DNA of 22,637 nucleotides, taken from positions 1 through 22,637 of IMG/VR virus record IMGVR_UViG_3300025769_000918; one strand, written 5' to 3'. This DNA is from a virus. Of this stretch, positions 1 to 6,096 are shown piece by piece; the first letter of the stretch is position 1; every line of letters begins with the position of its first letter. Made by a program: the position numbers and the translations under genes. The notes beneath the pieces are model-generated. The model made no database searches. It was not told the origin of the DNA and saw only the letters and a program-made list of their open reading frames with translations.

Positions 1-154
1 GGTAACCGGTGTTGCTCATGATCTGCTTTACCGCGTCCATGCTGATCTCACTTGACTCATCCCGCTCGTCCGCGTCGCCCTTCATGTTCATGAGGACGTT
101 GATGATCGCTGACTCCAGGTCAGTGTCGCTCTTGTTGAATTCGAAAAATCTCAC
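1..154 (-). CDS. Partial phage protein of unknown function (N-terminus only)
   Basis: The first 51 codons of a gene that runs off the left edge. It opens with GTG at 154, four bases after the TAG stop of the upstream gene (159-1025), so the two are probably co-transcribed and may be translationally coupled. The visible part begins (M)RFFEFNKSDTDLE and is rich in Asp, Glu, Ser and Met. No ATG lies nearer the upstream stop in this frame, which is why GTG is chosen. I do not recognise the family and too little is visible to assign a role. Confidence 0.6.
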   Translation of the reverse strand, partial: MRFFEFNKSDTDLESAIINVLMNMKGDADERDESSEISMDAVKQIMSNTGY

Positions 155-158
155 GGGA

Positions 159-1025
159 CTACTTCCCGGCTAGTTTGGAGTAGAGTCTATTAGAAGCCTC
201 GAAAACTTCTCGTGATTCTCTCTGCTCACGGCCTTCTGGTTCCGTGCCACCCGCTTCTGCGTCAGAGGCCCCAAACTCGTCTGTCTCTTCTCCACCCTCG
301 GAGTCCAGTGAGTCTAGGTCTGTGTCCATGTCCGTTGCCATCGTGTCATCTGCGCCCATAGGGTCTGAAACCTCTTCTTCTCCGGTCAATATTCTTACAC
401 CGTTGTCTAGCTCTTGTCGAGTAGTCGTCAAAGTGGCCTCCGCCTGTTCAATCGCTGGTTGGATCTTCTGTAGAAATGCGTCCGCCTTGTCGGCGCCCAT
501 CTCGTCTCTGATTCTGTCCGCCAACTCCAGCATGCCTTCCGTCTTCATGGATGCTAGGTCTTCCAGGAACGATGTTACCTTGTCCATCATGTCCTTCGCG
601 GCCAATATTAATTCTGATTGCTCTTCAACACCTTCTTTGGTCATTATCTTGCTGACTATCTTCTTCTCTTCTTGATCCAGCGCCTGACCTTTGTCCAGTT
701 TGGATTTGGCTGATAGTGTTGTTGTGGCCACCTTGGTCATTGGGTCGTTCATGTTGCCACCATACTCGGCCAGTTTGCGTTCATTGATGGCCTGGTTGAT
801 GATGTCCAGCATCATCTGGTTCTTCTGGTACTTGTCGTCTTTCAGTTCTCTGCCGAAATGCGTGTTCTGTGTGATCTCGTGTATCTTGGTCCTCACGTGG
901 TTCGCGTAGTCCTCCAGTTCCTCCTTGGTGAACTGTGAGAGATCCATGGTCTGGTTGAATCTTGATTCGAATTCTTTAAGCAGTGATTCTGTTGTTATGG
1001 GTTTTGTAAGTTCTAAGCTCTTCAT
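159..1025 (-). CDS. Conserved-looking phage protein with helical body and acidic tail, function unknown
   Basis: 288 residues. The N-terminal two thirds look mainly helical, with many charged residues and heptad-like stretches (around residues 30-75 and 100-210). The segment from about 220 to 265 is strongly acidic (runs of Asp, Glu, Gly, Ser), followed by a short basic end. I do not recognise the family. An acidic low-complexity tail on a helical body is seen in some phage scaffold or assembly proteins, but that is only a shape argument. A late-type box (AATAAATA, 1033-1040) lies 7 nt before the ATG and there is no clear Shine-Dalgarno. The partial gene downstream starts four bases after this stop. 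Confidence 0.85.
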   Translation of the reverse strand: MKSLELTKPITTESLLKEFESRFNQTMDLSQFTKEELEDYANHVRTKIHEITQNTHFGRELKDDKYQKNQMMLDIINQAINERKLAEYGGNMNDPMTKVATTTLSAKSKLDKGQALDQEEKKIVSKIMTKEGVEEQSELILAAKDMMDKVTSFLEDLASMKTEGMLELADRIRDEMGADKADAFLQKIQPAIEQAEATLTTTRQELDNGVRILTGEEEVSDPMGADDTMATDMDTDLDSLDSEGGEETDEFGASDAEAGGTEPEGREQRESREVFEASNRLYSKLAGK

Positions 1026-1032
1026 ACGTGTT

Positions 1033-1040
1033 TATTTATT
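1033..1040 (-). promoter_or_regulatory. T4-type late promoter box AATAAATA
   Basis: The minus strand reads AATAAATA, one mismatch from the T4 late consensus TATAAATA, and ends 7 nt before the ATG at 1025. It lies in the 17-nt gap after the stop of 1043-1546. The expected start site, about 6 nt past the box, would leave a 5' leader of only about 2 nt. Confidence 0.6.
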
Positions 1041-1042
1041 AT

Positions 1043-1546
1043 CTATGCGCCGAACGTGTCATTGAAAATCATCTGTATCCTCGACTTACACTCGTCCGCT
1101 AGGCGGTTTGCGACGTCCAATCTGTCCCAGTAGATGTCCTCCATCGCCTCGTCCTTGTTCTTCTGTGCTTCCTTGATCATCCTCTTGGCGTTCTGTATGT
1201 CGAACAGTTGGCTCGCGAACTTGGTGTCCAGTTCCATGAGGTTGGTGGGCACGTTCTTGCCGTCCGCCAGGTGGTGTGCCACCAGTATCGCGGTCTGTTT
1301 GAGATTGATGTCCTCGTGTATGATGCTGGCCTCCAGCATGTCCGCTATCACGTAGGCGTATCGGGTGCCGGTCAACTTCTTGGGCACGATGGCTATGTTG
1401 CCGATCAGGATGCCCTTGCTGAACTGCTTGGGCAGGTGTCGGAACGGTCTCCGTGCCTCTTCCCGTCGTGCGAGCTCTGCCAACTTGTTCTTGAGGCCGT
1501 ATGCCTCTATCTGTTTTACCAGTTCTGATCTATTTTTTTGTGTCAT
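1043..1546 (-). CDS. Phage protein of unknown function
   Basis: 167 residues, starting MTQKNRSELVKQ. Basic N-terminus (about residues 1-45 with RREEARR), a hydrophobic beta-like stretch (about 45-60, ILIGNIAIVPKK), then a helical, charged C-terminal half. No membrane segment and no known motif. The gene overlaps the end of 1530-1763 by 17 nt, typical of a tight phage operon. An AGGATC sequence 9-14 nt before the ATG could act as a ribosome binding site, and a late-like box (TTTAAATA) lies 21 nt upstream inside the neighbour. Function unknown. Confidence 0.82.
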   Translation of the reverse strand: MTQKNRSELVKQIEAYGLKNKLAELARREEARRPFRHLPKQFSKGILIGNIAIVPKKLTGTRYAYVIADMLEASIIHEDINLKQTAILVAHHLADGKNVPTNLMELDTKFASQLFDIQNAKRMIKEAQKNKDEAMEDIYWDRLDVANRLADECKSRIQMIFNDTFGA

Positions 1547-1763
1547 TCCGAACGATCCTAATCTGTCTATTTAAAGCGTATTGGACGTCGGTGTCAAGTT
1601 TCTTCCTGACGAATATGGCCTTGTCGGCCAGGCGCTTGGCCCTGTCTTGTTGTTCCGGTGGTAACTCACTGCCTCGAAATGATTCCGATCGGTGTTGCAT
1701 TATGAATGACATGTCTTCCTCTGTCACGAAGACCTTTACCCGGGGTGCTATCTGTATGAACAT
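1530..1763 (-). CDS. Small phage protein of unknown function
   Basis: 77 residues, beginning MFIQIAPRVKVFVTEED and ending in a basic tail. A short beta-rich start is followed by a charged helix containing a Pro-Pro-Glu-Gln-Gln stretch. It sits 22 nt after 1786-2100 and overlaps 1043-1546 by 17 nt, so it reads as the middle gene of a minus-strand operon. It has no promoter of its own that I can see. No recognisable family. Confidence 0.7.
   Translation of the reverse strand: MFIQIAPRVKVFVTEEDMSFIMQHRSESFRGSELPPEQQDRAKRLADKAIFVRKKLDTDVQYALNRQIRIVRNDTKK
1568..1575 (-). promoter_or_regulatory. Possible late promoter box TTTAAATA inside the upstream gene
   Basis: TTTAAATA on the minus strand, 21 nt before the ATG at 1546 and inside the 3' end of 1530-1763. 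It matches the last six bases of the T4 late box. The start site it predicts would give a leader of roughly 16 nt containing the AGGATC ribosome binding site. It could be chance, because it lies in coding sequence. Confidence 0.35.
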
Positions 1764-1785
1764 GTGTGTTTGCTGGATATGGCTG

Positions 1786-2100
1786 TTAGCCTGGCATCTT
1801 CATCAGGATCACCACCACTGTTGATAGTAGTCCCGCCACCACTGTGCCCGCTGTTGCTATGATGGTCTTGGTCTGTGACTTGTGACTGGTCGACATATCG
1901 TCATTCATCTTGGCCAGTCTCAGTTCGATCGCACTCAGCCTGTCGTGTAGGCCCTTGTACCTCTCCGAACAGAGGTCCACGTGTGCTTCTAGGTTTGTCT
2001 TTTCTAAATCTGTTGTACTCATTAATCTTATATACTCTCTCAACTCCTGTTTGATCTCTCTGATCTCCGCTCCTAAAGCCTGGAATTGTGCCTGTGTCAT
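1786..2100 (-). CDS. Coiled-coil protein with C-terminal membrane anchor
   Basis: 104 residues. Residues about 5-75 form a charged, heptad-like helical region (EIREIKQELREYIR, then LHDRLSAIELRLAKMNDDM). Residues about 79-100 are a hydrophobic segment (ATAGTVVAGLLSTVVVILMK) ending in a short tail. The layout of a long coiled coil with one C-terminal transmembrane helix suits an inner-membrane-anchored phage protein. Holin or lysis accessory, membrane-bound assembly factor and superinfection-related protein are all possible, and none is supported by a specific motif. Its leader has a late box (GATAAATA, 2151-2158) about 50 nt upstream. The next gene follows after 22 nt. Confidence 0.75.
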   Translation of the reverse strand: MTQAQFQALGAEIREIKQELREYIRLMSTTDLEKTNLEAHVDLCSERYKGLHDRLSAIELRLAKMNDDMSTSHKSQTKTIIATAGTVVAGLLSTVVVILMKMPG

Positions 2101-2149
2101 CGCCTGTGCTAGCCTTAATAAGTTTTGTAGTGTGTGCCTTAATCAAGTA

Positions 2150-2623
2150 TTATTTATCTATGGGACCAGCGTATGAAAAGTAGGTGTTTTTACTGACAGG
2201 CATCATGGTGTCGAAAGTGCTCAGGGGGAATGTGACAGTCTCCTTGCAGAAGGAGAGTATGGGCACCTGGTGGAAGTCCTCCACTAGTTGTGCCACGGGA
2301 TCCGTGTCGTCACCGTACACACCGGTCTGTTCCGTGAAGAACTGGAAGTGCCACGTGGTCTGCCGGCCCTCGTAGAACGATCCGAATATGTGGTTCTTGA
2401 GGCTCTGTATCTCGATCCGCTGTGGTGGCAGTTCCCAAGTGATGTTGCCCCTCATCTGTAGGAGTTGTAGCATAGTGTTGAAGTTCGAGTTCTGGTTGCG
2501 GGCTATGGCCAACGAGTGCTTGTCGTGTATGACCTCCCCGGCTTTAGTCTTGAACGGGAACGCCTGCTTCAGGTTGCCGTTGTCTGTTATGTCCACCAAG
2601 GTGTGAATCCTGTACTCGTGCAT
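2150..2623 (-). CDS. Phage protein of unknown function
   Basis: 157 residues from the ATG at 2623 (MHEYRIHTLVDITDNG). A longer reading from a TTG at 2659 would run through the terminator hairpin and the late promoter, so the internal ATG is preferred. The protein looks like a compact alpha/beta fold with many aromatic residues (WELPP, WHFQFF). It resembles to my eye a conserved T4-like marine phage protein, but I cannot name a family or function. The late box CTTAAATA ends 5 nt before the ATG with no Shine-Dalgarno between, so the message may be leaderless. Confidence 0.82.
   Translation of the reverse strand: MHEYRIHTLVDITDNGNLKQAFPFKTKAGEVIHDKHSLAIARNQNSNFNTMLQLLQMRGNITWELPPQRIEIQSLKNHIFGSFYEGRQTTWHFQFFTEQTGVYGDDTDPVAQLVEDFHQVPILSFCKETVTFPLSTFDTMMPVSKNTYFSYAGPIDK
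2151..2158 (-). promoter_or_regulatory. T4-type late promoter box GATAAATA
   Basis: The minus strand reads GATAAATA across the stop codon of the upstream gene (2150-2623). It would give the membrane-anchored protein at 1786-2100 its own late transcript with a leader of about 45 nt. One mismatch from TATAAATA. Confidence 0.55.
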
Positions 2624-2628
2624 AGCGA

Positions 2629-2636
2629 TATTTAAG
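2629..2636 (-). promoter_or_regulatory. T4-type late promoter box CTTAAATA, 5 nt before ATG
   Basis: The minus strand reads CTTAAATA then TCGCT then the ATG at 2623. By T4 spacing (box about -13 to -6) the transcription start would be the A of the ATG. It sits directly downstream of the terminator of the previous unit, so it opens a new transcription unit. Confidence 0.6.
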
Positions 2637-2640
2637 TCAT

Positions 2641-2677
2641 AAAAAAAGGGCGGAGCCAATTAAGGACCCGCCCTTTT
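2641..2677 (-). terminator. Rho-independent terminator
   Basis: The 10-bp arms AAAAGGGCGG (2644-2653) and CCGCCCTTTT (2668-2677) flank a 14-base loop. On the minus strand the hairpin is followed by a run of seven T, so it ends the transcript of 3261-3698 and 2709-3233. The A/T tracts on both sides could also stop plus-strand transcription weakly. Confidence 0.85.
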
Positions 2678-2708
2678 GTTGATCCAGTCTGTTGACTAGT
2701 GGTTATGC

Positions 2709-3233
2709 TTACGCATCACCCCTTTGGTCGAACATTCCGTAGATGGCATCATCACCTGTTGAGCCTACGCCCTCTGGTAATAATGTTCTGATTTTAACGT
2801 GAACGTTACCTGCTGAGTCACTAACCGCTAGGCTGGCTAGGATGTCAGACTCAAGGTCAGCTTCAGCGTCCGCTATCACCGTCGTGTCAACATCCATGTT
2901 GATGTCGCCGGCTGAGTCCGCGTTGTTGAATTGACCCGGTGTGCCTTCAACGATGAACTGGTATGAGTCGATTGAATCATCCGCGTCTATCGCCGCCACT
3001 TCAGCCGCATCGTTGTCAGTGGCTTTCGCCGCTGTTCTGTATGATGCCGCAAGTAGTGTACCGTTCTTGTTCACGACCTTGGCTGTCTTGTCAAACACAG
3101 AGTCAAGTGACTCAAGGTTTGTGGCAGAAGCCGTGATCGCGTCATCGAAGATGACTTCAATGAAAGTTAAACCCTTACCATTGAACGCCTGTCTTCTTGT
3201 TAGATCAGTTGATCTGTTTTGTGTTATTGGCAT
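2709..3233 (-). CDS. Asp/Ala-rich protein, probably abundant, possibly structural
   Basis: 174 residues with a low-Cys, Ala/Asp/Ser/Thr-rich composition and beta-prone segments (LTFIEVIFDDAIT near residue 22, YQFIVEG near 91, VHVKIRTLLPEG near 145). It has a strong Shine-Dalgarno (AAAGGAG, 7 nt before the ATG at 3233), follows 3261-3698 after 27 nt, and is closed by a strong terminator at 2641-2677. Both the signals and the composition suit a highly made virion protein such as a capsid or tail decoration protein, but no family is recognised. This is an inference from expression signals only. Confidence 0.85.
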   Translation of the reverse strand: MPITQNRSTDLTRRQAFNGKGLTFIEVIFDDAITASATNLESLDSVFDKTAKVVNKNGTLLAASYRTAAKATDNDAAEVAAIDADDSIDSYQFIVEGTPGQFNNADSAGDINMDVDTTVIADAEADLESDILASLAVSDSAGNVHVKIRTLLPEGVGSTGDDAIYGMFDQRGDA

Positions 3234-3260
3234 TGTGTTTCTCCTTTTATGCTATTGCGA

Positions 3261-3698
3261 TTACGCTAGTACCATTTCAGAAGCCGCAACAGTTGAAAGA
3301 CTCACATCGTAAGTCGTGTCATCTGAAGTTGCTGTTCTAGTACCTCTGGCCGCTAGTGCTGTACCTAAACTTCTGATGTAGGTCTGCATGTTGGCCGCCG
3401 CTGTCGCTGTTGGAGAAGCAACGTTACCGTCTGAGTCACCCCAAGTGTCTTCACCCTCAACACCCACAGTGATAACACCGTTGGTTGTTGTTACGTTGAA
3501 GTACTTGATTGTTCCTCTGGTTTGGATCGCTTGCATGATCTTGTCCACGATTCCACCGTTGTGTGTTAATCCATCGATGTCAAGAGCAGTGTTAGTTGCA
3601 TCCTTCACTGTTACCGTGAAAAATTCAATGTCCTTACCTGAACCGATTGATACTTTGTCTGCTGTGTAGAAAGCAGTACTGTTTGAGTTAATTGCCAT
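3261..3698 (-). CDS. Thr/Ala-rich protein, probably abundant, possibly structural
   Basis: 145 residues, Thr/Ala/Asp/Gly-rich with alternating beta-prone segments (IEFFTVTVKDATN near 24-36, IKYFNVTTTNGVITVGV near 64-80) and no Cys. It has a near-perfect Shine-Dalgarno AAAGGAGG 7 nt before the ATG. The leader is about 60 nt, starts from a late box at 3762-3769 and holds a hairpin at 3735-3751. It is the first gene of a two-gene unit with 2709-3233, ended by the terminator at 2641-2677. Likely a virion component, but no homologue is recognised. Confidence 0.85.
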   Translation of the reverse strand: MAINSNSTAFYTADKVSIGSGKDIEFFTVTVKDATNTALDIDGLTHNGGIVDKIMQAIQTRGTIKYFNVTTTNGVITVGVEGEDTWGDSDGNVASPTATAAANMQTYIRSLGTALAARGTRTATSDDTTYDVSLSTVAASEMVLA

Positions 3699-3734
3699 TG
3701 TTAATCCTCCTTTTTATCTGATTTAAATGACTAT

Positions 3735-3751
3735 GATGCCGCTCAGGCATC
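3735..3751 (-). promoter_or_regulatory. Hairpin in the 5' leader of 3261-3698
   Basis: The minus strand reads GATGCC-TGAGC-GGCATC, a 6-bp perfect stem (7 with the flanking A-T pair) and 5-base loop. It lies about 10 nt downstream of the late box and about 35 nt upstream of the start codon. There is no T run, so it is unlikely to be a terminator. A 5' stabilising hairpin or processing site would fit the strong expression signals of the gene. Confidence 0.5.
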
Positions 3752-3761
3752 AAGTTAAATG

Positions 3762-3769
3762 TATTTATG
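3762..3769 (-). promoter_or_regulatory. T4-type late promoter box CATAAATA
   Basis: The minus strand reads CATAAATA, one mismatch from TATAAATA. It is the only promoter-like signal between the stop of 3798-4397 and the ATG at 3698, and it gives a leader of about 58 nt that carries the hairpin and a strong Shine-Dalgarno. Confidence 0.65.
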
Positions 3770-3797
3770 GGTGTGTTTGGTAAATTATGCTGTATTA

Positions 3798-4397
3798 TTA
3801 CGTTTTCAGCCAGACTTCGTCACTTTTGGTGCGTTTTTCATATCTGTAGCCCAGATCTCGCAATATGTCCTCGGCACGTTTCACTGTGTCTGCCCTCTTG
3901 TCACGCTTCATCTCGATGTTGATCACGGCGTTGTTCTTGGTCAGTGTGTCGCGGGCTCCCTCCAGCAGGGGCACCTCGAATCCGTCCACGTCTATCTTGA
4001 CGAAGTCCACGTTGGTCAGTCCAAAACTGTCCAAGGTCCTGCACTGGATGTCACCTGCACCCTCGTTCAAGATCGTCGAGTTGAAATCCTGTTGGGCCTG
4101 GTGTTCCTTGTTGGATAAACCATAGGGCCATAGTACCACGTTGGTTTCCGCGATGTTCTTCTTGAAGCACTGCCTAAAGTTGGGATTGGGCTCGAAGCAT
4201 ATCACACTGTGGAATCTTTTTGCCAGTGGTCTGGTCCACTGACCTACGTTGCTACCTATGTCCAGGCACACGCGCCATTGGTTCACGTAACCCAGTGCGG
4301 CGTCCCTCTGTGGCTGTTGGCCATGTCCGGCGTCCTCCAGGTATGTGGGTTCGGTGTGCTGTCCATACAGCACCCAGAAACTATTCTCGCTTGGCAT
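3798..4397 (-). CDS. FkbM-family SAM-dependent methyltransferase
   Basis: 199 residues from the ATG at 4397. The frame stays open upstream to 4481, but that part overlaps a more convincing Cys-rich gene, so the shorter start (AAGAG a few bases ahead) is chosen. The SAM-binding motif I is VCLDIGSNVGQW (residues 43-54). The acidic motif after strand 2 is CFEPNP (67-72). The FkbM hallmark KIDVDGFE is at 134-141, followed by LLEGA. Members usually O-methylate sugars or polyketides; the substrate here is unknown. It is the last gene of a minus operon and overlaps the Cys-rich gene by 17 nt. It fits with the glycosyltransferase-like neighbours as part of a glycan-modifying set (inference). Confidence 0.88.
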   Translation of the reverse strand: MPSENSFWVLYGQHTEPTYLEDAGHGQQPQRDAALGYVNQWRVCLDIGSNVGQWTRPLAKRFHSVICFEPNPNFRQCFKKNIAETNVVLWPYGLSNKEHQAQQDFNSTILNEGAGDIQCRTLDSFGLTNVDFVKIDVDGFEVPLLEGARDTLTKNNAVINIEMKRDKRADTVKRAEDILRDLGYRYEKRTKSDEVWLKT

Positions 4398-4497
4398 CAC
4401 ACTCTTGACAGCCGCAGTCCGGACAGTCAAGACACTCGGTGCATGATTTACCACAGTGCTGTTCACAGCCACACCGCTCACAGATGTACTTGATCAT
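4381..4497 (-). CDS. 38-residue Cys-rich, probably metal-binding mini-protein
   Basis: An ATG at 4497 overlaps the TGA stop of the upstream gene by one base (TGATG), and the frame runs to TAG at 4381. The product has 10 Cys in 38 residues, at positions 6, 9, 11, 15, 19, 22, 25, 28, 30 and 33, with a His at 14. The spacing gives repeated CxxC and CxC pairs, as in zinc-ribbon or metallothionein-like proteins. Such a pattern would be very unlikely by chance. The gene also overlaps the FkbM start by 17 nt. Two zinc sites or a small metal cluster are plausible. The role is unknown. Confidence 0.72.
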   Translation of the reverse strand: MIKYICERCGCEQHCGKSCTECLDCPDCGCQECDAKRE

Positions 4498-5060
4498 CAC
4501 ACGGCCCCCTTCATGGCCCTGTGTAGGTCCGTGCCCGCCAGTTTGGCGGCTAGATGCTGGAGCAGTTTCTTCCTTGTGACCTGCTTGTTCTTGTCATCCA
4601 ACCCATTGTAGTTGGCGATATTTCTTCTGAGGTTCTTGTAGTTGGCGTCAGTTATGTTGAGAGCCCTCTCCAGTTGCGTCAGATTCCGGTAGTGGTCTTC
4701 CCAGGTCCTTAGGTATCTCCTCACGGCCATCACGGGCACCGGTTGCCTCTGCCTCATGGCCTGTGCTTGGTTCTTGTTCTTTAATTTTTTTGTTATCTCC
4801 GGATCACCGGTCACTATGGCCAGCATGTTGGCTAGATCATTGTTGATCATCCTGACCTGGTCAAACGTGCCCTTGGCCATGGTCTGGTCTGCGTATGATT
4901 TAGCAAAGTCCCTCATCTCCCTGATCTGGCTGAACAATGAAAGCGCGAGGAAACTGAGGTATATCCTCTCGGTGACTTCTGGAAACGTGTATCTCTGCAA
5001 GTCACTCTGTCGCCTTATGACCTTGCCCTCAGATACATACTTTAAGAATGGTGTAAGCAT
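4497..5060 (-). CDS. Helical phage protein of unknown function
   Basis: 187 residues from the ATG at 5060 (MLTPFLKYVSEGK). A second ATG at 5066 in the same frame overlaps the last base of the late box, so it would probably not be transcribed. The protein is almost wholly helical and basic, with heptad-like charged segments (about residues 45-70 and 115-165) and no Cys or membrane segment. The perfect late box TATAAATA ends 5 nt before the ATG. The Cys-rich and FkbM genes follow with one-base and 17-nt overlaps. No family recognised. Confidence 0.8.
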   Translation of the reverse strand: MLTPFLKYVSEGKVIRRQSDLQRYTFPEVTERIYLSFLALSLFSQIREMRDFAKSYADQTMAKGTFDQVRMINNDLANMLAIVTGDPEITKKLKNKNQAQAMRQRQPVPVMAVRRYLRTWEDHYRNLTQLERALNITDANYKNLRRNIANYNGLDDKNKQVTRKKLLQHLAAKLAGTDLHRAMKGAV

Positions 5061-5065
5061 ACCCA

Positions 5066-5073
5066 TATTTATA
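5066..5073 (-). promoter_or_regulatory. Perfect T4-type late promoter box TATAAATA, 5 nt before ATG
   Basis: The minus strand reads TATAAATA, TGGGT, ATG. This is an exact match to the T4 late consensus with the start codon at the predicted +1. It lies in the gap between two divergent genes whose start codons (5060 minus, 5080 plus) are only 19 bp apart. Confidence 0.75.
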
Positions 5074-5079
5074 GATACT

Positions 5080-6096
5080 ATGCAACGTAATTTTATATTG
5101 ACCGACGTGATGAAGACCGGCAACCACCTAGAGCTGGAGGACTACATCAACATGAATTCCATGCCGCACCAGGATTTCCACATGACCGGGGAGTACTACA
5201 CACTGCATGACTACAACCTCGACGCCTATGATCGGAGGTTCGCCATGATAGACACCCGTGTGGAAAATCAACGGTTGAAAGACAATCCAGAGTTCATGGC
5301 AGAGATAGATCGCAGGATACAGCTCTTGAAGAGCCAGAACTTCGTGTTCATAAAAACCACGCCATGGGAGAGTCCCTCCACGCTGGAATCAGAGGACACA
5401 TGGCCCATGGTGGACGTGCCGCACGTCAGGTGGACCGGCGACACCAGCTGGTTTTGGTGGCTGATGTACAAAAAGTACAAAGATCATGATTTGGAATTCA
5501 AACACACAGAGAAGAAGTTTGACTTCCTTTACCTCAACAAGACACCAAAAAAGCACAGGAAGAAATTATACGATCAACTGCACACCGACATCAACACGGG
5601 TAGTCTGGTGTCATATTGGCCTACCCTTAAGCTAGCGCCGGAATATGAAATTGTGCATCCTTATCCAGAACGGGGGTTGGACCAAACGATCATGCCCAGG
5701 CAGTATGAAGACACCAAGTACTCCCTGCTGTCCGAATCTACGGACGTCAACACAGAAGTTTTCATGACCGAACGCATCTGGAAATCTATAATCGCTGAGC
5801 ACGTGTTCGTCGTCCATGGCAACTACCTTTACCTGCAGAAACTCAGGGAGATGGGTTTCAAGACATTTTCGAAGTATTTTGATGAGGGCTATGACCTTGC
5901 GCGAGATCAAAACGAACGGGCGGAAAAGATAGCCAACACCTGTAGGGATCTACTCACCAAGAACTGGCAAGACATTTACCTGCAAACGAAATATTTAAGA
6001 CAGCACAATAAGAATAACTTCTTTGATGAGGGCAGACTAAGTGCTGAGATCAATAAACAGTTATCAATTTTTCTTGAATTTGCTGATCGCAGTTAG
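5080..6096 (+). CDS. Glycosyltransferase-like protein, paralogue 1 of 3
   Basis: 338 residues from the ATG at 5080. The frame stays open for another 300 nt upstream, but that part is antisense to 4497-5060. The C-terminal half carries a block shared with 13232-14245 and 17527-18663: TERIWKSIIAEHVFVVHGN, then YLQKLREMGFKTFSKYFDEGYD (about residues 229-271) and a final RQHNKNNFF. The EK/ER..KP..PF..G pattern followed by LR..GF.TF...DE.YD resembles the C-terminal nucleotide-sugar half of GT-B enzymes such as GT10 fucosyltransferases. That link is from memory and unproven. The N-terminal half is specific to this copy. The 3' end overlaps the convergent gene by 33 bp. No clear promoter is seen. 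Confidence 0.82.
   Translation: MQRNFILTDVMKTGNHLELEDYINMNSMPHQDFHMTGEYYTLHDYNLDAYDRRFAMIDTRVENQRLKDNPEFMAEIDRRIQLLKSQNFVFIKTTPWESPSTLESEDTWPMVDVPHVRWTGDTSWFWWLMYKKYKDHDLEFKHTEKKFDFLYLNKTPKKHRKKLYDQLHTDINTGSLVSYWPTLKLAPEYEIVHPYPERGLDQTIMPRQYEDTKYSLLSESTDVNTEVFMTERIWKSIIAEHVFVVHGNYLYLQKLREMGFKTFSKYFDEGYDLARDQNERAEKIANTCRDLLTKNWQDIYLQTKYLRQHNKNNFFDEGRLSAEINKQLSIFLEFADRS

Noticed and set aside
244-675. Plus-strand open frame of 143 codons rich in Ser
   Set aside because: It is antisense to the well-formed minus gene 159-1025, has no ribosome binding site and its composition is that of a reverse-complement shadow.
2624-2659. Longer start (TTG at 2659) for the gene ending at 2150
   Set aside because: It would translate the terminator hairpin and the late promoter box.
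3388-3669. Plus-strand frame of 93 codons
   Set aside because: Antisense to 3261-3698, which has a strong Shine-Dalgarno and promoter.
4398-4481. Longer N-terminus for the FkbM methyltransferase
   Set aside because: The stretch overlaps the Cys-rich mini-gene in another frame, and FkbM motifs are complete from the ATG at 4397.
4756-5079. Upstream extension of the glycosyltransferase-like frame
   Set aside because: The extra part is fully antisense to 4497-5060, and an ATG at 5080 gives a normal start.
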